A stretch of 64,000 nucleotides of DNA from Pseudomonas sp. VD-NE ins (GTDB lineage Bacteria > Pseudomonadota > Gammaproteobacteria > Pseudomonadales > Pseudomonadaceae). The notes under the pieces were generated by a model. The model saw only the letters and a list, made by a program, of their open reading frames with translations. It was not told the DNA's origin and did no database searches. The stretch spans positions 5,615,001-5,679,000 of the forward strand of contig NZ_CP134772.1 of assembly GCF_031882575.1 (NCBI RefSeq), written 5' to 3'. Shown here piece after piece: positions 56,363 through 64,000 of the stretch. The position numbers and the translations under genes are program-made. Position 1 is the first letter of the stretch. Each line of letters opens with the position of its first letter.

Positions 56363-56390
56363 AGATGCGGTCGATTCTGGGAGATTCAAG
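56363..56390 (-). promoter_or_regulatory. Sigma-32 (heat-shock) promoter of clpB
   Basis: CTTGAAT (56390-56384) then N13 then CCGCATCT (56370-56363) on the minus strand. This matches the RpoH consensus CTTGAAA-N11-16-CCCCATnT with one mismatch in each box. The distance to the clpB ATG is about 70 nt. Confidence 0.85.
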
Positions 56391-56419
56391 CGTCAGGCAG
56401 TTGATGCAGATCAGATAGT

Positions 56420-57142
56420 CTAGCGGGTGAGCCAAACCAAGGAGGCGAAGCGACCGGTGCGCGAGGCACGGCGATAGGAGAAGAAGCGCGGATCGGTCAC
56501 GGTGCAGAAACCGCCACCATAAACAGCAGTGACACCGCGTTCAGCCAGACGTAGGCGCGCCAGCAGATAGATGTCAGCCATGAACTTGCCGGCATTGTGG
56601 CTCGGTACGAACGCTTCTGCTGCTTCAGGCAGTTGATTGATGAAGACCTCCCGGACTTCCGGGCCGACTTCAAAGGCTTTCGGGCCAATGGCCGGACCGA
56701 GCCAGACCAGAACGTCGTTAGCCGGAATATCGAGGCTATCGAGCGTAGCTTCAAGTACACCTGCTGCCAGACCACGCCAACCGGCATGGGCCGCCGCCAC
56801 GCGGGTGCCAGCACGATCGCAGAACAATGCTGGCAGGCAATCCGCCGTCATCGCCGTGCAGGCAATTCCGGGGGTTGTCGTCCAACTGGCATCTGCAGTC
56901 GCGACAACGCCCGGATCAGCTTGCGCCACGGTAATCCCGTGCACTTGCTGCAACCAGGCAGGCTGTATAGAGAAGTGTTCGGTCAGGCGCCGACGGTTCT
57001 CGGCCACAGCCTCAGGACGATCATCGACATGATCGCCCAGATTGAGGCTATCGAACGGCGCCTCGCTGACGCCACCCTCGCGGGTGGTGACGCAGGCTTT
57101 GACGCTGGCCAGCGCGGGCCAGTCCGGCGTCAGCCAGTTCAT
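56420..57142 (-). CDS. pgeF: Peptidoglycan editing factor PgeF
   Basis: YfiH/DUF152 protein of 240 residues (often labelled laccase or polyphenol oxidase). It removes wrongly incorporated L-Ser-containing muropeptide precursors in E. coli. The zinc-ligand/catalytic residues are in LQQVHGITV (His), TADCLPALFCD (Cys) and AAHAGWRGLAAG (His). The start codon overlaps the rluD stop, ATG at 57142 and stop ending at 57139, so it is coupled to rluD. clpB lies downstream on the same strand but has its own heat-shock promoter. Confidence 0.93.
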   Translation of the reverse strand: MNWLTPDWPALASVKACVTTREGGVSEAPFDSLNLGDHVDDRPEAVAENRRRLTEHFSIQPAWLQQVHGITVAQADPGVVATADASWTTTPGIACTAMTADCLPALFCDRAGTRVAAAHAGWRGLAAGVLEATLDSLDIPANDVLVWLGPAIGPKAFEVGPEVREVFINQLPEAAEAFVPSHNAGKFMADIYLLARLRLAERGVTAVYGGGFCTVTDPRFFSYRRASRTGRFASLVWLTR

Positions 57143-58101
57143 CCGATGAAGGCCTCGCGATCCTGCTTGAGCAGGGTCAGCAGCCAGACGAAATCTTCCG
57201 GCAGCGGCGATTCCCAGCTCATGCGCTCACCGGTCGTCGGATGATCCAGCTCAAGGAAGCGCGCGTGCAGGGCCTGACGCGGGAAATGCTTGAGCGATTC
57301 AACCATCGTCGGGTTAGCGGCTGGCGGAATGCGGAAACGACCGCCGTATGCCGGATCGCCGACCAACGGGAAGTTGATGTGCGACATGTGCACACGAATC
57401 TGGTGAGTACGACCGGTTTCCAGCTTCACCCGAACGTGGGTGTGCGAGCGGAAGCGCTCCAGCACGCGGTAGTGGCTGACGGCAGGCTTGCCACCTTCCA
57501 TCACCGCCATGCGCTGACGCTGCTGGCCATGGCGACCGATCGGGGCGTTGATCTTGCCCCCGGCGGTCACGACACCGATCACGATGCACTCATAGATGCG
57601 GCTGACACTGCGACTCTGCAATTGAGTAACAAGCTTGGTCTGCGCCTGAATGGTCTTGGCCACCACCATCAGACCGGTGGTGTCCTTGTCCAGACGATGC
57701 ACGATACCGGCACGCGGGACATTGATGATGTCCGGCACGTGGTGCAGCAAGGCGTTGAGCAGGGTGCCATCGGCGTGACCGGCAGCCGGGTGCACCACCA
57801 GGCCCGCAGGCTTGTTGATCACCAGGATGTCGTCGTCTTCATAGACGATGTCGAGTTCGATGTCCTGGGCGATCCACTCGCCCTGGGCTTCCTGCTCGGC
57901 AGTCAGCTCAAGGATGGCACCGCCGTGCACGATGTCGCGCGGGCGGATGACCGCCCCGTCCACAGTCAGGCGACCTTCTTTGATCCAGGCGGAAAGGCGC
58001 GAGCGAGAGTGCTCAGCGAAGAGTTGGGCAGCGACTTGATCGAGGCGTTGGCCGCCCAATTCGGACGGCACCTCTGCGCGAAGTTCAATTTTATCGGACA
58101 T
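57139..58101 (-). CDS. rluD: 23S rRNA pseudouridine synthase RluD
   Basis: Makes pseudouridines 1911, 1915 and 1917 in helix 69 of 23S rRNA (E. coli numbering). The 320 residues have an N-terminal S4 RNA-binding domain (QRLDQVAAQLFAEHSRSRLSAWIKEGRLTVDG) and the pseudouridine synthase core with catalytic Asp in IVHRLDKDTTGLMVVA, plus GRTHQIRVHM near the end. I take the ATG at 58101 (MSDKIELRAEV), since the longer frame to 58122 has no ribosome site and adds MPTHSQS. It is divergent from bamD and followed by pgeF with a 4-nt overlap, as usual in Pseudomonas. Confidence 0.95.
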   Translation of the reverse strand: MSDKIELRAEVPSELGGQRLDQVAAQLFAEHSRSRLSAWIKEGRLTVDGAVIRPRDIVHGGAILELTAEQEAQGEWIAQDIELDIVYEDDDILVINKPAGLVVHPAAGHADGTLLNALLHHVPDIINVPRAGIVHRLDKDTTGLMVVAKTIQAQTKLVTQLQSRSVSRIYECIVIGVVTAGGKINAPIGRHGQQRQRMAVMEGGKPAVSHYRVLERFRSHTHVRVKLETGRTHQIRVHMSHINFPLVGDPAYGGRFRIPPAANPTMVESLKHFPRQALHARFLELDHPTTGERMSWESPLPEDFVWLLTLLKQDREAFIG

Positions 58102-58252
58102 GCTCTGACTGTGCGTCGGCACAGCTTTTGGTTTCGGCTGCGCGCTTGTGGTTAAATACGGCGTCTTTTGCCCCGAGGCTTTTCAACGGGGCGCTCATCA
58201 TAACAGGACGGCCCCGCCCAAGACAGCGGCCGTCATAGGGACGCAAGCCGCC

Positions 58253-59269
58253 ATGCAAGTGAAACACCTGCTGCTGATCGCCATCCTCGCATTGACCGCT
58301 GCTTGCTCATCGAAGGAAGTCGTAGACGAAAACCTCAGCGAAGCCGAGCTGTATCAGCAGGCTCAGACTGACTTGGACAACAACAGCTACACCAGCGCCA
58401 CAGCCAAGCTGAAGGCTCTGGAGTCGCGTTATCCGTTCGGTCGCTACGCCGATCAGGCACAGCTGGAGCTGATCTACGCCAACTATAAGAACGCCGAGCC
58501 GGAAGCTGCAAAGTCTGCCGCCGAGCGTTTCATTCGTTTGCACCCGCAGCACCCGAACGTGGATTACGCCTACTACCTGAAAGGTCTGACTTCTTTCGAC
58601 CAGGACGTCGGCCTGCTGGCGCGCTTCCTGCCGTTGGACATGACCAAGCGTGACCCGGGCGCCGCGCGCGACTCGTACAACGAGTTCGCCCAGCTGACCA
58701 GCCGCTACCCGAACAGCCGCTACGCGCCGGACGCCAAGCAGCGCATGATCTACCTGCGCAACCTGCTGGCCGCTTACGAAATTCACGTGGCCGACTACTA
58801 CCTGACCCGTCAGGCCTACGTAGCCGCAGCCAACCGTGGTCGTTACGTCGTAGAAAACTTCCAGGAAACCCCATCGGTCGGCGACGGCCTGGCGGTAATG
58901 ACTGAAGCCTATCAGCGTCTGCACCTGGATGAACTGGCGGCCACCAGCCTCGAAACCCTGAAGCTCAACTACCCGAACCACCCGAGCCTGCAAGACGGCC
59001 AGTTCGTGCCACGGGTTGCCGAAGCCGACAACCGTTCGTTCCTGAGCAAGGCGACGTTGGGTCTGATCGAGTCGCGTCCACCGCTGCCGCCGGGCGAAAC
59101 CCGCGCCAACCAGGACGTGCAGAAGCAGTTCCAGGACGCGAAAGACGCGATCCCGAACGAGCTCAAGCCTAAAGACGAAAACGGTGACGTGATCGAAGAG
59201 CCGGAGCCTGAGTCGAGCAACACCGACCGCTCGTGGTTCAGCTACATGACTTTCGGCGTGTTCGACTGA
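58253..59269 (+). CDS. bamD: Outer membrane protein assembly factor BamD
   Basis: Essential lipoprotein of the Bam complex that inserts beta-barrel proteins into the outer membrane. The 338 residues have a lipobox LTAAC (Cys17) and tetratricopeptide repeats (about 30-245), for example [31 protein letters not shown]. Known also as comL. The C-terminal extension (about 275-338, Pro- and Glu-rich, [13 protein letters not shown]) is longer than in E. coli (245 residues), which is normal in Pseudomonas. The frame from 58148 is longer than the lipoprotein signal allows. A strong terminator follows. Confidence 0.95.
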   Translation: MQVKHLLLIAILALTAACSSKEVVDENLSEAELYQQAQTDLDNNSYTSATAKLKALESRYPFGRYADQAQLELIYANYKNAEPEAAKSAAERFIRLHPQHPNVDYAYYLKGLTSFDQDVGLLARFLPLDMTKRDPGAARDSYNEFAQLTSRYPNSRYAPDAKQRMIYLRNLLAAYEIHVADYYLTRQAYVAAANRGRYVVENFQETPSVGDGLAVMTEAYQRLHLDELAATSLETLKLNYPNHPSLQDGQFVPRVAEADNRSFLSKATLGLIESRPPLPPGETRANQDVQKQFQDAKDAIPNELKPKDENGDVIEEPEPESSNTDRSWFSYMTFGVFD

Positions 59270-59286
59270 TCACACCGGATGTACAG

Positions 59287-59317
59287 AAAAGGGAGATCTG
59301 CGGATCTCCCTTTTTTA
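59287..59317 (+). terminator. Rho-independent terminator of bamD
   Basis: Stem AAAGGGAGATC/GATCTCCCTTT with loop TGCG, then T tract. Confidence 0.93.
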
Positions 59318-59395
59318 TTGCCGCGCATTAATAGGCTGTGCGCTTGTCGGGTCCTTGGCTAAACTGCCGGATCATCAGTCGAAAAGCCGCTCATC

Positions 59396-59638
59396 ATGCT
59401 TCGTTTATTGTTCTGGATCGTCGTGATTTTCGCCGCGATATGGTTGTGGCGTAAATTCAAGGCGCCTGCCGCGTCCAATCAATCCAGTCGTGCCCCACGC
59501 GAACAGGACGCCCCACCAATGGTACGTTGCGCCCATTGCGGCGTTCATCTGCCGCGCGATCGTGCACTGAGCGTTCAACAACAGTGGTATTGCAGCCAGG
59601 CTCACCTCGAGCAAGGCCCGGGCTCCAGTGATCGCTGA
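59396..59638 (+). CDS. PP0621 family membrane-anchored zinc-ribbon-like protein
   Basis: Small protein of 80 residues with one N-terminal membrane helix (about 2-18, LRLLFWIVVIFAAIWLW), a linker and a zinc-binding-like motif VRCAHCGVHLP ... WYCSQAH (C-x-x-C and C with His). This is the layout of the PP0621 family of Pseudomonas, which I recall as always upstream of pilS. Its end overlaps the pilS start by 11 nt, so the two are coupled. A link to pilus regulation is possible but not shown. Confidence 0.82.
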   Translation: MLRLLFWIVVIFAAIWLWRKFKAPAASNQSSRAPREQDAPPMVRCAHCGVHLPRDRALSVQQQWYCSQAHLEQGPGSSDR

Positions 59639-61217
59639 GGCCACCCACGCCGACAGCAAACAGGCGCAGCGCCTGCTGCGCCTCTACCATCTCTACCGTT
59701 TAAGCGTCGGCATCACCCTGGTGTTGCTGATCTCCAGCAACATGGACAACCGCCTGCTGACGTCGGCCAATGACGAATTGCTGCGCGGCGGCAGTTGGCT
59801 GTACCTCGTTCTCAACATCCTGCTCGTGGTCTTTCTTGAAAACCCCCGACGCCCGGCCCAGTTGTTCAGCCTGGCGCTGGTCGATGTGCTGTTGCTGTGC
59901 GGCCTGTTCTATGCGGCCGGTGGCGTCGCCAGTGCCCTCGGCAACTTGCTGATTGTCTCGGTGGCGATCAGCAATACCTTGCTGCGTCGTCGAATTGGTC
60001 TGTTGATCGCCGCGATCGGCGCTCTGGGCATCGTCGCCTTGAGCTTTCTGCTGAGCTTCAGCCACCCTCTGAGCGCCAATGAATACTTGCAGGCCGGCAC
60101 CCTCGGCGCGCTGTGCTTTGCCGCGTCGTTGTTGGTGCAAGGCTTGATTCGTCGCCTGGAGGTCAGCGAAATCCTGGCTGAGCGCCGTGCCAGCGAGGTG
60201 GTGGGGCTTGAAGCCCTCAACGCGCTGATCCTGCAACGCATGCGCACCGGCATTCTGGTCCTCGACGAGGAGCGCCGGGTGCAACTGGCCAACCACAGCG
60301 CCCAGACGCTACTGGCGCAAACGCATCTCCAAGGTCATTTGATCGACGAGTATTCGACGGCGTTGGTCGATCGCCTGCAACTGTGGATGAACAACCCGAC
60401 CCTGCGCCCGCAAAGCCTGAAAATCCCCGGCAACGGCCTCGAACTGCAGCCGAACTTCATCGCTCTGGAGCAGAGTCCGAACCAGCAAACCCTGGTCTTT
60501 CTCGAAGATCTGGCGCAAGTCGCGCAACAAGCCCAACAACTCAAACTCGCCGCGCTCGGACGCCTGACCGCCGGCATCTCCCACGAAATTCGCAATCCGC
60601 TGGGCGCCATCAGTCATGCCGCGCAGCTATTGGCCGAGTCCGAGGAACTCGACAGCGCCGATCGACGTCTGACGCAGATCATTCAAGACCACTCTCAGCG
60701 CATGAACCGAGTCATCGAAAACGTCCTGCAACTGTCCCGCCGCCAGCAAAGTGCACCGCAACGCCTGGATCTCAAGCCATGGCTGGAAAACTTCGTTGCC
60801 GAAAGCCGCGAACAGGCCAGCGAGCGCCAGCAGATTCATCTGCGGATCAACTCGGGGGAGTTCATCACGCTGATGGACCCCAACCAGCTCACGCAAATTC
60901 TCGACAACCTGTTACGCAACGGCTGGCGCCACAGCGCCCTGTTGCACGATCAGGCCGAAGTCTGGCTGGCCCTGTTCACCGATGCCGACAGCCAGTTGGC
61001 GGTCCTCGAAGTGCAGGATAACGGCCCCGGCGTCCCGGCCGATGAGCAGACTCATCTGTTCGAACCGTTTTTCACCACCAGCAGCCAAGGCACCGGCCTT
61101 GGGCTTTATCTGTCCCGTGAGCTGTGCGAAAGCAACCAAGCGCGCCTAGACTTCCAATCACGCCAAGGCGGCGGCTGCTTTCGCATCACCTTTGCTCACG
61201 GACGGAAACAAAGTTGA
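59628..61217 (+). CDS. pilS: Two-component sensor histidine kinase PilS
   Basis: Membrane kinase that controls pilA with PilR. The 529 residues begin with six hydrophobic helices (about 25-185), in keeping with P. aeruginosa PilS, whose helices sense pilin in the inner membrane. A PAS-like region follows (about 200-310), then HisKA with phospho-His in RLTAGISHEIRNPLGAISH and HATPase_c with NLLRNGW, DNGPGVP and GTGLGLYL. The start is a GTG at 59628 inside the end of the PP0621 gene. Its end overlaps the pilR start codon by 4 nt. Confidence 0.93.
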   Translation: MIAEATHADSKQAQRLLRLYHLYRLSVGITLVLLISSNMDNRLLTSANDELLRGGSWLYLVLNILLVVFLENPRRPAQLFSLALVDVLLLCGLFYAAGGVASALGNLLIVSVAISNTLLRRRIGLLIAAIGALGIVALSFLLSFSHPLSANEYLQAGTLGALCFAASLLVQGLIRRLEVSEILAERRASEVVGLEALNALILQRMRTGILVLDEERRVQLANHSAQTLLAQTHLQGHLIDEYSTALVDRLQLWMNNPTLRPQSLKIPGNGLELQPNFIALEQSPNQQTLVFLEDLAQVAQQAQQLKLAALGRLTAGISHEIRNPLGAISHAAQLLAESEELDSADRRLTQIIQDHSQRMNRVIENVLQLSRRQQSAPQRLDLKPWLENFVAESREQASERQQIHLRINSGEFITLMDPNQLTQILDNLLRNGWRHSALLHDQAEVWLALFTDADSQLAVLEVQDNGPGVPADEQTHLFEPFFTTSSQGTGLGLYLSRELCESNQARLDFQSRQGGGCFRITFAHGRKQS

Positions 61218-62560
61218 ATACGAGCCCACGGCAAAAAATCCTCATCGTCGACGACGAACCGGACATCCGCGAACTCCTGGAAATCACCCTGGGACGGATG
61301 AAACTCGACACTTACAGTGCACGTAACCTGAGCGAAGCCCAGGCGCTGCTGAACCGCGAGGGCTTTGACCTGTGCCTGACCGACATGCGCCTGCCCGACG
61401 GTACCGGGCTGGAGCTGGTGCAGCACATTCAGCAACGTTATCCACAACTGCCGGTGGCAATGATCACCGCCTACGGCAGTCTGGAAACCGCGATCAATGC
61501 GCTGAAGGCCGGCGCTTTCGACTTTCTGACCAAACCGGTGGACCTCAATCGCCTGCGCGAACTGGTTGGCTCGGCCCTGCGCATGCCAGCGGCGGGCGGT
61601 GGATGCACCTCGATCGATCGGCGCCTGCTCGGCGACTCGCTGCCTATGCGCAACCTGCGCAAACAGATCGACAAACTCGCTCGCAGCCAAGCGCCGGTGT
61701 ATATCAGCGGCGAATCGGGCAGCGGCAAGGAACTGGTCGCACGACTGATTCATGAACAAGGGCCACGCGCCAACCAACCCTTCGTGCCGGTGAACTGCGG
61801 CGCGATCCCTTCGGAACTGATGGAAAGCGAATTCTTCGGCCACCGCAAAGGCAGTTTCACCGGCGCGGTCGAGGACAAGCCCGGGCTGTTTCAGGCGGCC
61901 CATGGCGGCACGCTGTTTCTCGATGAAGTCGCGGACTTGCCGTTGTCGATGCAGGTAAAACTGCTGCGGGCGATTCAGGAAAAAGCCGTGCGCAGTGTCG
62001 GTGGTCAGCAGGAAAGCGTGGTTGATGTACGGATTCTCTGCGCCACGCACAAGGATCTCGACGCGGAGGTGGCGGCCGAACGCTTTCGTCAGGATCTGTA
62101 TTACCGCTTGAACGTGATTGAACTGCGCGTGCCGTCCCTGCGTGAGCGGCGCGATGACATTGAAGTGCTGGCGGCCAATATGCTCAAGCGTTTGGCCAAG
62201 GACAGTGCTCAGCCCGTTGCGAGCCTTCATCCACAGGCGCTGGAAGCGCTGAAGAATTACCGGTTTCCGGGGAATGTGCGGGAGCTGGAGAACGTGCTCG
62301 AACGGGCGCACACCTTGTGCGAAGACCGGACGATCGAGGCTGAAGATTTGCGCCTGAGTGAAGGCAACTGCGCGGCGGACGGCGGGATCGCCGATCTGAC
62401 GCAGATCGACAATCTTGAGGATTATCTGGAGAACGTCGAGAGAAAGCTGATTCTGCAAGCGTTGGAAGAAACGCGCTGGAATCGTACGGCGGCGGCGCAG
62501 CGGTTGAGTCTTTCGTTCAGGTCAATGCGTTATCGGCTGAAAAAACTCGGCCTGGATTGA
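61214..62560 (+). CDS. pilR: Sigma-54-dependent response regulator PilR
   Basis: NtrC-type activator of pilin transcription. The 448 residues have the receiver with phospho-Asp57 (LCLTDMRLPDGTG), AAA+ domain with Walker A GESGSGKE and sigma-54 loop GSFTGA (Ala replaced by Ser), and a C-terminal Fis-type helix-turn-helix (RTAAAQRLSLSFRSMRYRLKKLG). The start is a TTG at 61214, overlapping the pilS stop as TTGA. The residues upstream of it in the open frame lie inside pilS. A target promoter and palindrome lie before pilA in this window. Confidence 0.93.
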   Translation: MNTSPRQKILIVDDEPDIRELLEITLGRMKLDTYSARNLSEAQALLNREGFDLCLTDMRLPDGTGLELVQHIQQRYPQLPVAMITAYGSLETAINALKAGAFDFLTKPVDLNRLRELVGSALRMPAAGGGCTSIDRRLLGDSLPMRNLRKQIDKLARSQAPVYISGESGSGKELVARLIHEQGPRANQPFVPVNCGAIPSELMESEFFGHRKGSFTGAVEDKPGLFQAAHGGTLFLDEVADLPLSMQVKLLRAIQEKAVRSVGGQQESVVDVRILCATHKDLDAEVAAERFRQDLYYRLNVIELRVPSLRERRDDIEVLAANMLKRLAKDSAQPVASLHPQALEALKNYRFPGNVRELENVLERAHTLCEDRTIEAEDLRLSEGNCAADGGIADLTQIDNLEDYLENVERKLILQALEETRWNRTAAAQRLSLSFRSMRYRLKKLGLD

Positions 62561-62628
62561 GGGTCCCTTCGCGAGCAAGCCCACAGTTACCGTGGTGTGC
62601 GCACAATTCGTGTACACCACAAAAACCT

Positions 62629-62648
62629 GTGGGAGCGGGCTTGCCCGC
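62629..62648. repeat. Single REP, GTGGGAGCGGGCTTGCCCGC
   Basis: A lone REP hairpin after pilR, with a fragmentary partner (cgagcaagcccacag) near 62572. It lies between the convergent pilR and thiO genes. Confidence 0.75.
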
Positions 62649-62682
62649 GATGGCGATCTAACAGACACCCATGAATTTAAAA

Positions 62683-63783
62683 CTAAATGCGGCCCTCGGG
62701 CGCATACGGCGCCGGATCAATAATCGGCGCCCGCCCCAGCATCACATCGGCAAACAACTGACACGACGCCGGCGCCAGCACCAGCCCATTGCGGTAATGC
62801 CCGCAGTTCAACCACAACCCGGCAAAACCCGGCACCCGGCCAATGTAAGGAATGCCCTCCGGCGAGCCCGGACGCAGCCCTGCCCAGTGCCCGACCACAT
62901 CGGCATCGGCCAACGCTGGCAATAACTCCACTGCCGAAGCTTTGAGACTTTCCAGCGCCACATCGGTCCGCGTCTTGTCGTAGCCTTCGTGCTCCAGCGT
63001 GCTGCCAATCAGAATGTGGCCGTCGCGACGCGGGATCGCATAACGCCCCTTGGCCAAGACCATGCTCGGCAGAAAATCCGCCGCGCACTTGTAGAGAATC
63101 ATCTGCCCTTTGACCGGTTCAACCGGCAGCGTCAGGTCCAGCGTCTTGAGCAAATCACCGCTCCAGGCACCGGCCGTCAGCACGACCTGATCACCTTTGA
63201 TCACACCGTTGGAGGTTTCGACGCCGACGACCTGCGCGCCCTCACGGACGAACCCGCTGACCTCGCACTGCTCGTGAATCGTCACGTTCGGCAGTGCCTG
63301 CAACGCCGCTTTCAGCGACTTCACCAGACGCGGATTGCGCACGTTGGCGACATCGGCCATGTAGATCGCCCGCGCGAACCCGCCACCAAGCACCGGCACC
63401 GCATCATGCGCCGCCGAGATATCCACAGCCCGCAACGGGCGATTTTCCCGCTCGGCCCAGGCCAGTGCTTCGGCTTCATCGTCCAGATCGAGCCAGTACA
63501 GGCCCGTGGTGTGCACTTCAGGATCCACCCCAGTGTCAGCAAACAAACGCTCGCCGAGCTGTGGATAAAAGTCCTGCGACCAGTGCGCCAGTGCGGTAAC
63601 CGCCGGGCTATAGCGCCACGGATACAATGGCGAAACGATACCGCCGCCCGCCCAGGACGATTCCTGGCCGAGGTTCGAGCGATCGAGCAGCACCACGCTG
63701 CGTAATTCGGAGGCGAGGTTGTAAGCGGTCAGCAGGCCAATCACCCCGCCACCGACAATCACCACTTGCTGTTGCCTGGTCAT
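62683..63783 (-). CDS. thiO: Glycine oxidase ThiO
   Basis: FAD enzyme that oxidises glycine to iminoglycine for the thiazole ring of thiamine. The 366 residues begin with FAD-binding VVIVGGGVIGLLTAYNLASE (about 6-25). ESSWAGGGIVSPLYPWRY and the C-terminal GLRPGSPEGIPYIGRVPGFAGLWLNCGHYRNG complete the DAO fold with the FAD-contacting residues. I start at the ATG at 63783, since the 49 extra residues upstream are unlike an FAD protein. No TPP riboswitch is visible in the 57 nt upstream. It converges with pilR. Confidence 0.92.
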   Translation of the reverse strand: MTRQQQVVIVGGGVIGLLTAYNLASELRSVVLLDRSNLGQESSWAGGGIVSPLYPWRYSPAVTALAHWSQDFYPQLGERLFADTGVDPEVHTTGLYWLDLDDEAEALAWAERENRPLRAVDISAAHDAVPVLGGGFARAIYMADVANVRNPRLVKSLKAALQALPNVTIHEQCEVSGFVREGAQVVGVETSNGVIKGDQVVLTAGAWSGDLLKTLDLTLPVEPVKGQMILYKCAADFLPSMVLAKGRYAIPRRDGHILIGSTLEHEGYDKTRTDVALESLKASAVELLPALADADVVGHWAGLRPGSPEGIPYIGRVPGFAGLWLNCGHYRNGLVLAPASCQLFADVMLGRAPIIDPAPYAPEGRI

Positions 63784-63839
63784 GTTTGTTCCAACCGTAA
63801 AAAGACAGTGAGCGCAAAAGGCACTCGAAAAGAAGCGCC

Positions 63840-64000
63840 TCAGCGGCCCCAGCAATCCTTGGTGGTCAGCCCGGTGGTCGCGTTGTTCATACTGCGGACA
63901 CCGGTGTTGGTCAGGGTGAAATCCCCGCACTTGTCGGTGGCCATGGACGTACCCGTTTTGCGGGTAGCGGTCAGCAGGAAGGTCTGGTCAGCGATGGTCG
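63840..64000 (-). CDS. pilE: Type IV pilin-like minor pilin PilE (partial, C-terminus)
   Basis: About 53 C-terminal residues are visible, reading TIADQTFLLTATRKTG then SMATDKCGDFTLTNTGVRSM, ending KDCWGR. The cysteine pair in DKCGDF and KDCWGR and the final CWGR are typical of the PilE minor pilin subunit. The N-terminal methylation motif is outside the window. In Pseudomonas, pilE lies near thiO and pilSR with the other minor pilin genes. The rest of the cluster should continue beyond the right edge. Confidence 0.8.
   Translation of the reverse strand, partial: TIADQTFLLTATRKTGTSMATDKCGDFTLTNTGVRSMNNATTGLTTKDCWGR

Noticed and set aside
63784..63839. Possible TPP riboswitch upstream of thiO
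   Set aside because: Only 56 nt separate thiO from pilE and I see no THI-box sequence.

Overview
The window is ordinary chromosomal DNA from a Pseudomonas of the fluorescens group (fluorescens/koreensis-like). I infer this from the gene order dksA-gluQ-cbrX-cbrA-cbrB-crcZ-pcnB-folK-panB-panC-panD-pgi-acs, a PrrF-type iron sRNA, a CbrB-driven CrcZ sRNA, a plug-in LpoP beside mrcB, the pilA//pilBCD-coaE-yacG cluster, and extragenic palindromes of the kind known from P. fluorescens. I see no prophage, integron, CRISPR array or transposase. Most of the large ORFs antisense to real genes are high-GC shadows.

Layout. 0-5 kb (minus strand): the end of msrP, then pssA, ilvC, ilvH and ilvI, with a structured leader before ilvI. 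5-11 kb: a DUF4124 protein, the cell-wall module mrcB-lpoP-yqcC, and a two-domain kinase/ATPase. 11-19 kb: small conserved genes, the Fur-controlled sRNA prrF, a haem ABC transporter with a ChaN lipoprotein, a Rieske protein, sfsA and an aminotransferase. 19-35 kb (plus strand): dksA, gluQ, the CbrX/CbrA/CbrB regulatory system with CrcZ, pcnB, folK, the pantothenate genes panBCD, pgi and acs. 35-41 kb: an MpaB-like protein, a methyltransferase, a DUF748 protein and small envelope proteins. 41-46.5 kb: pilin pilA divergent from pilB-pilC-pilD-coaE-yacG. 46.5-53 kb: a small conserved protein, a CbiM-like permease, DUF1780, MOSC and DUF3094 proteins, NADH dehydrogenase, an EF-hand protein with tandem EGKCG motifs, and a chemoreceptor. 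53-58 kb (minus strand): a four-tRNA cluster, then clpB, pgeF and rluD. 58-64 kb: bamD, a small PP0621-family protein, pilS-pilR, then thiO and the end of a pilE-like pilin.

How the genes connect. CbrA/CbrB senses carbon/nitrogen status. Two CbrB-like palindromes and a sigma-54 promoter precede crcZ, whose transcript carries six CA-rich Hfq/Crc decoy motifs. A matching CA motif overlaps the ribosome binding site of acs in the same window. PilS/PilR (59.6-62.6 kb) very probably drives pilA (41.2 kb) through the sigma-54 promoter and TGACA/TGTCA palindrome I see upstream of it. Iron control appears twice: a Fur box over the prrF promoter and a weaker one before the haem transporter.

I did not find a clearly undescribed multi-gene system. 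The items most worth following are the orphan EGKCG/EF-hand protein, the ilvIH leader with a possible leader peptide, the 25-bp perfect palindrome before ndh, and the GTAAC repeats before panB.
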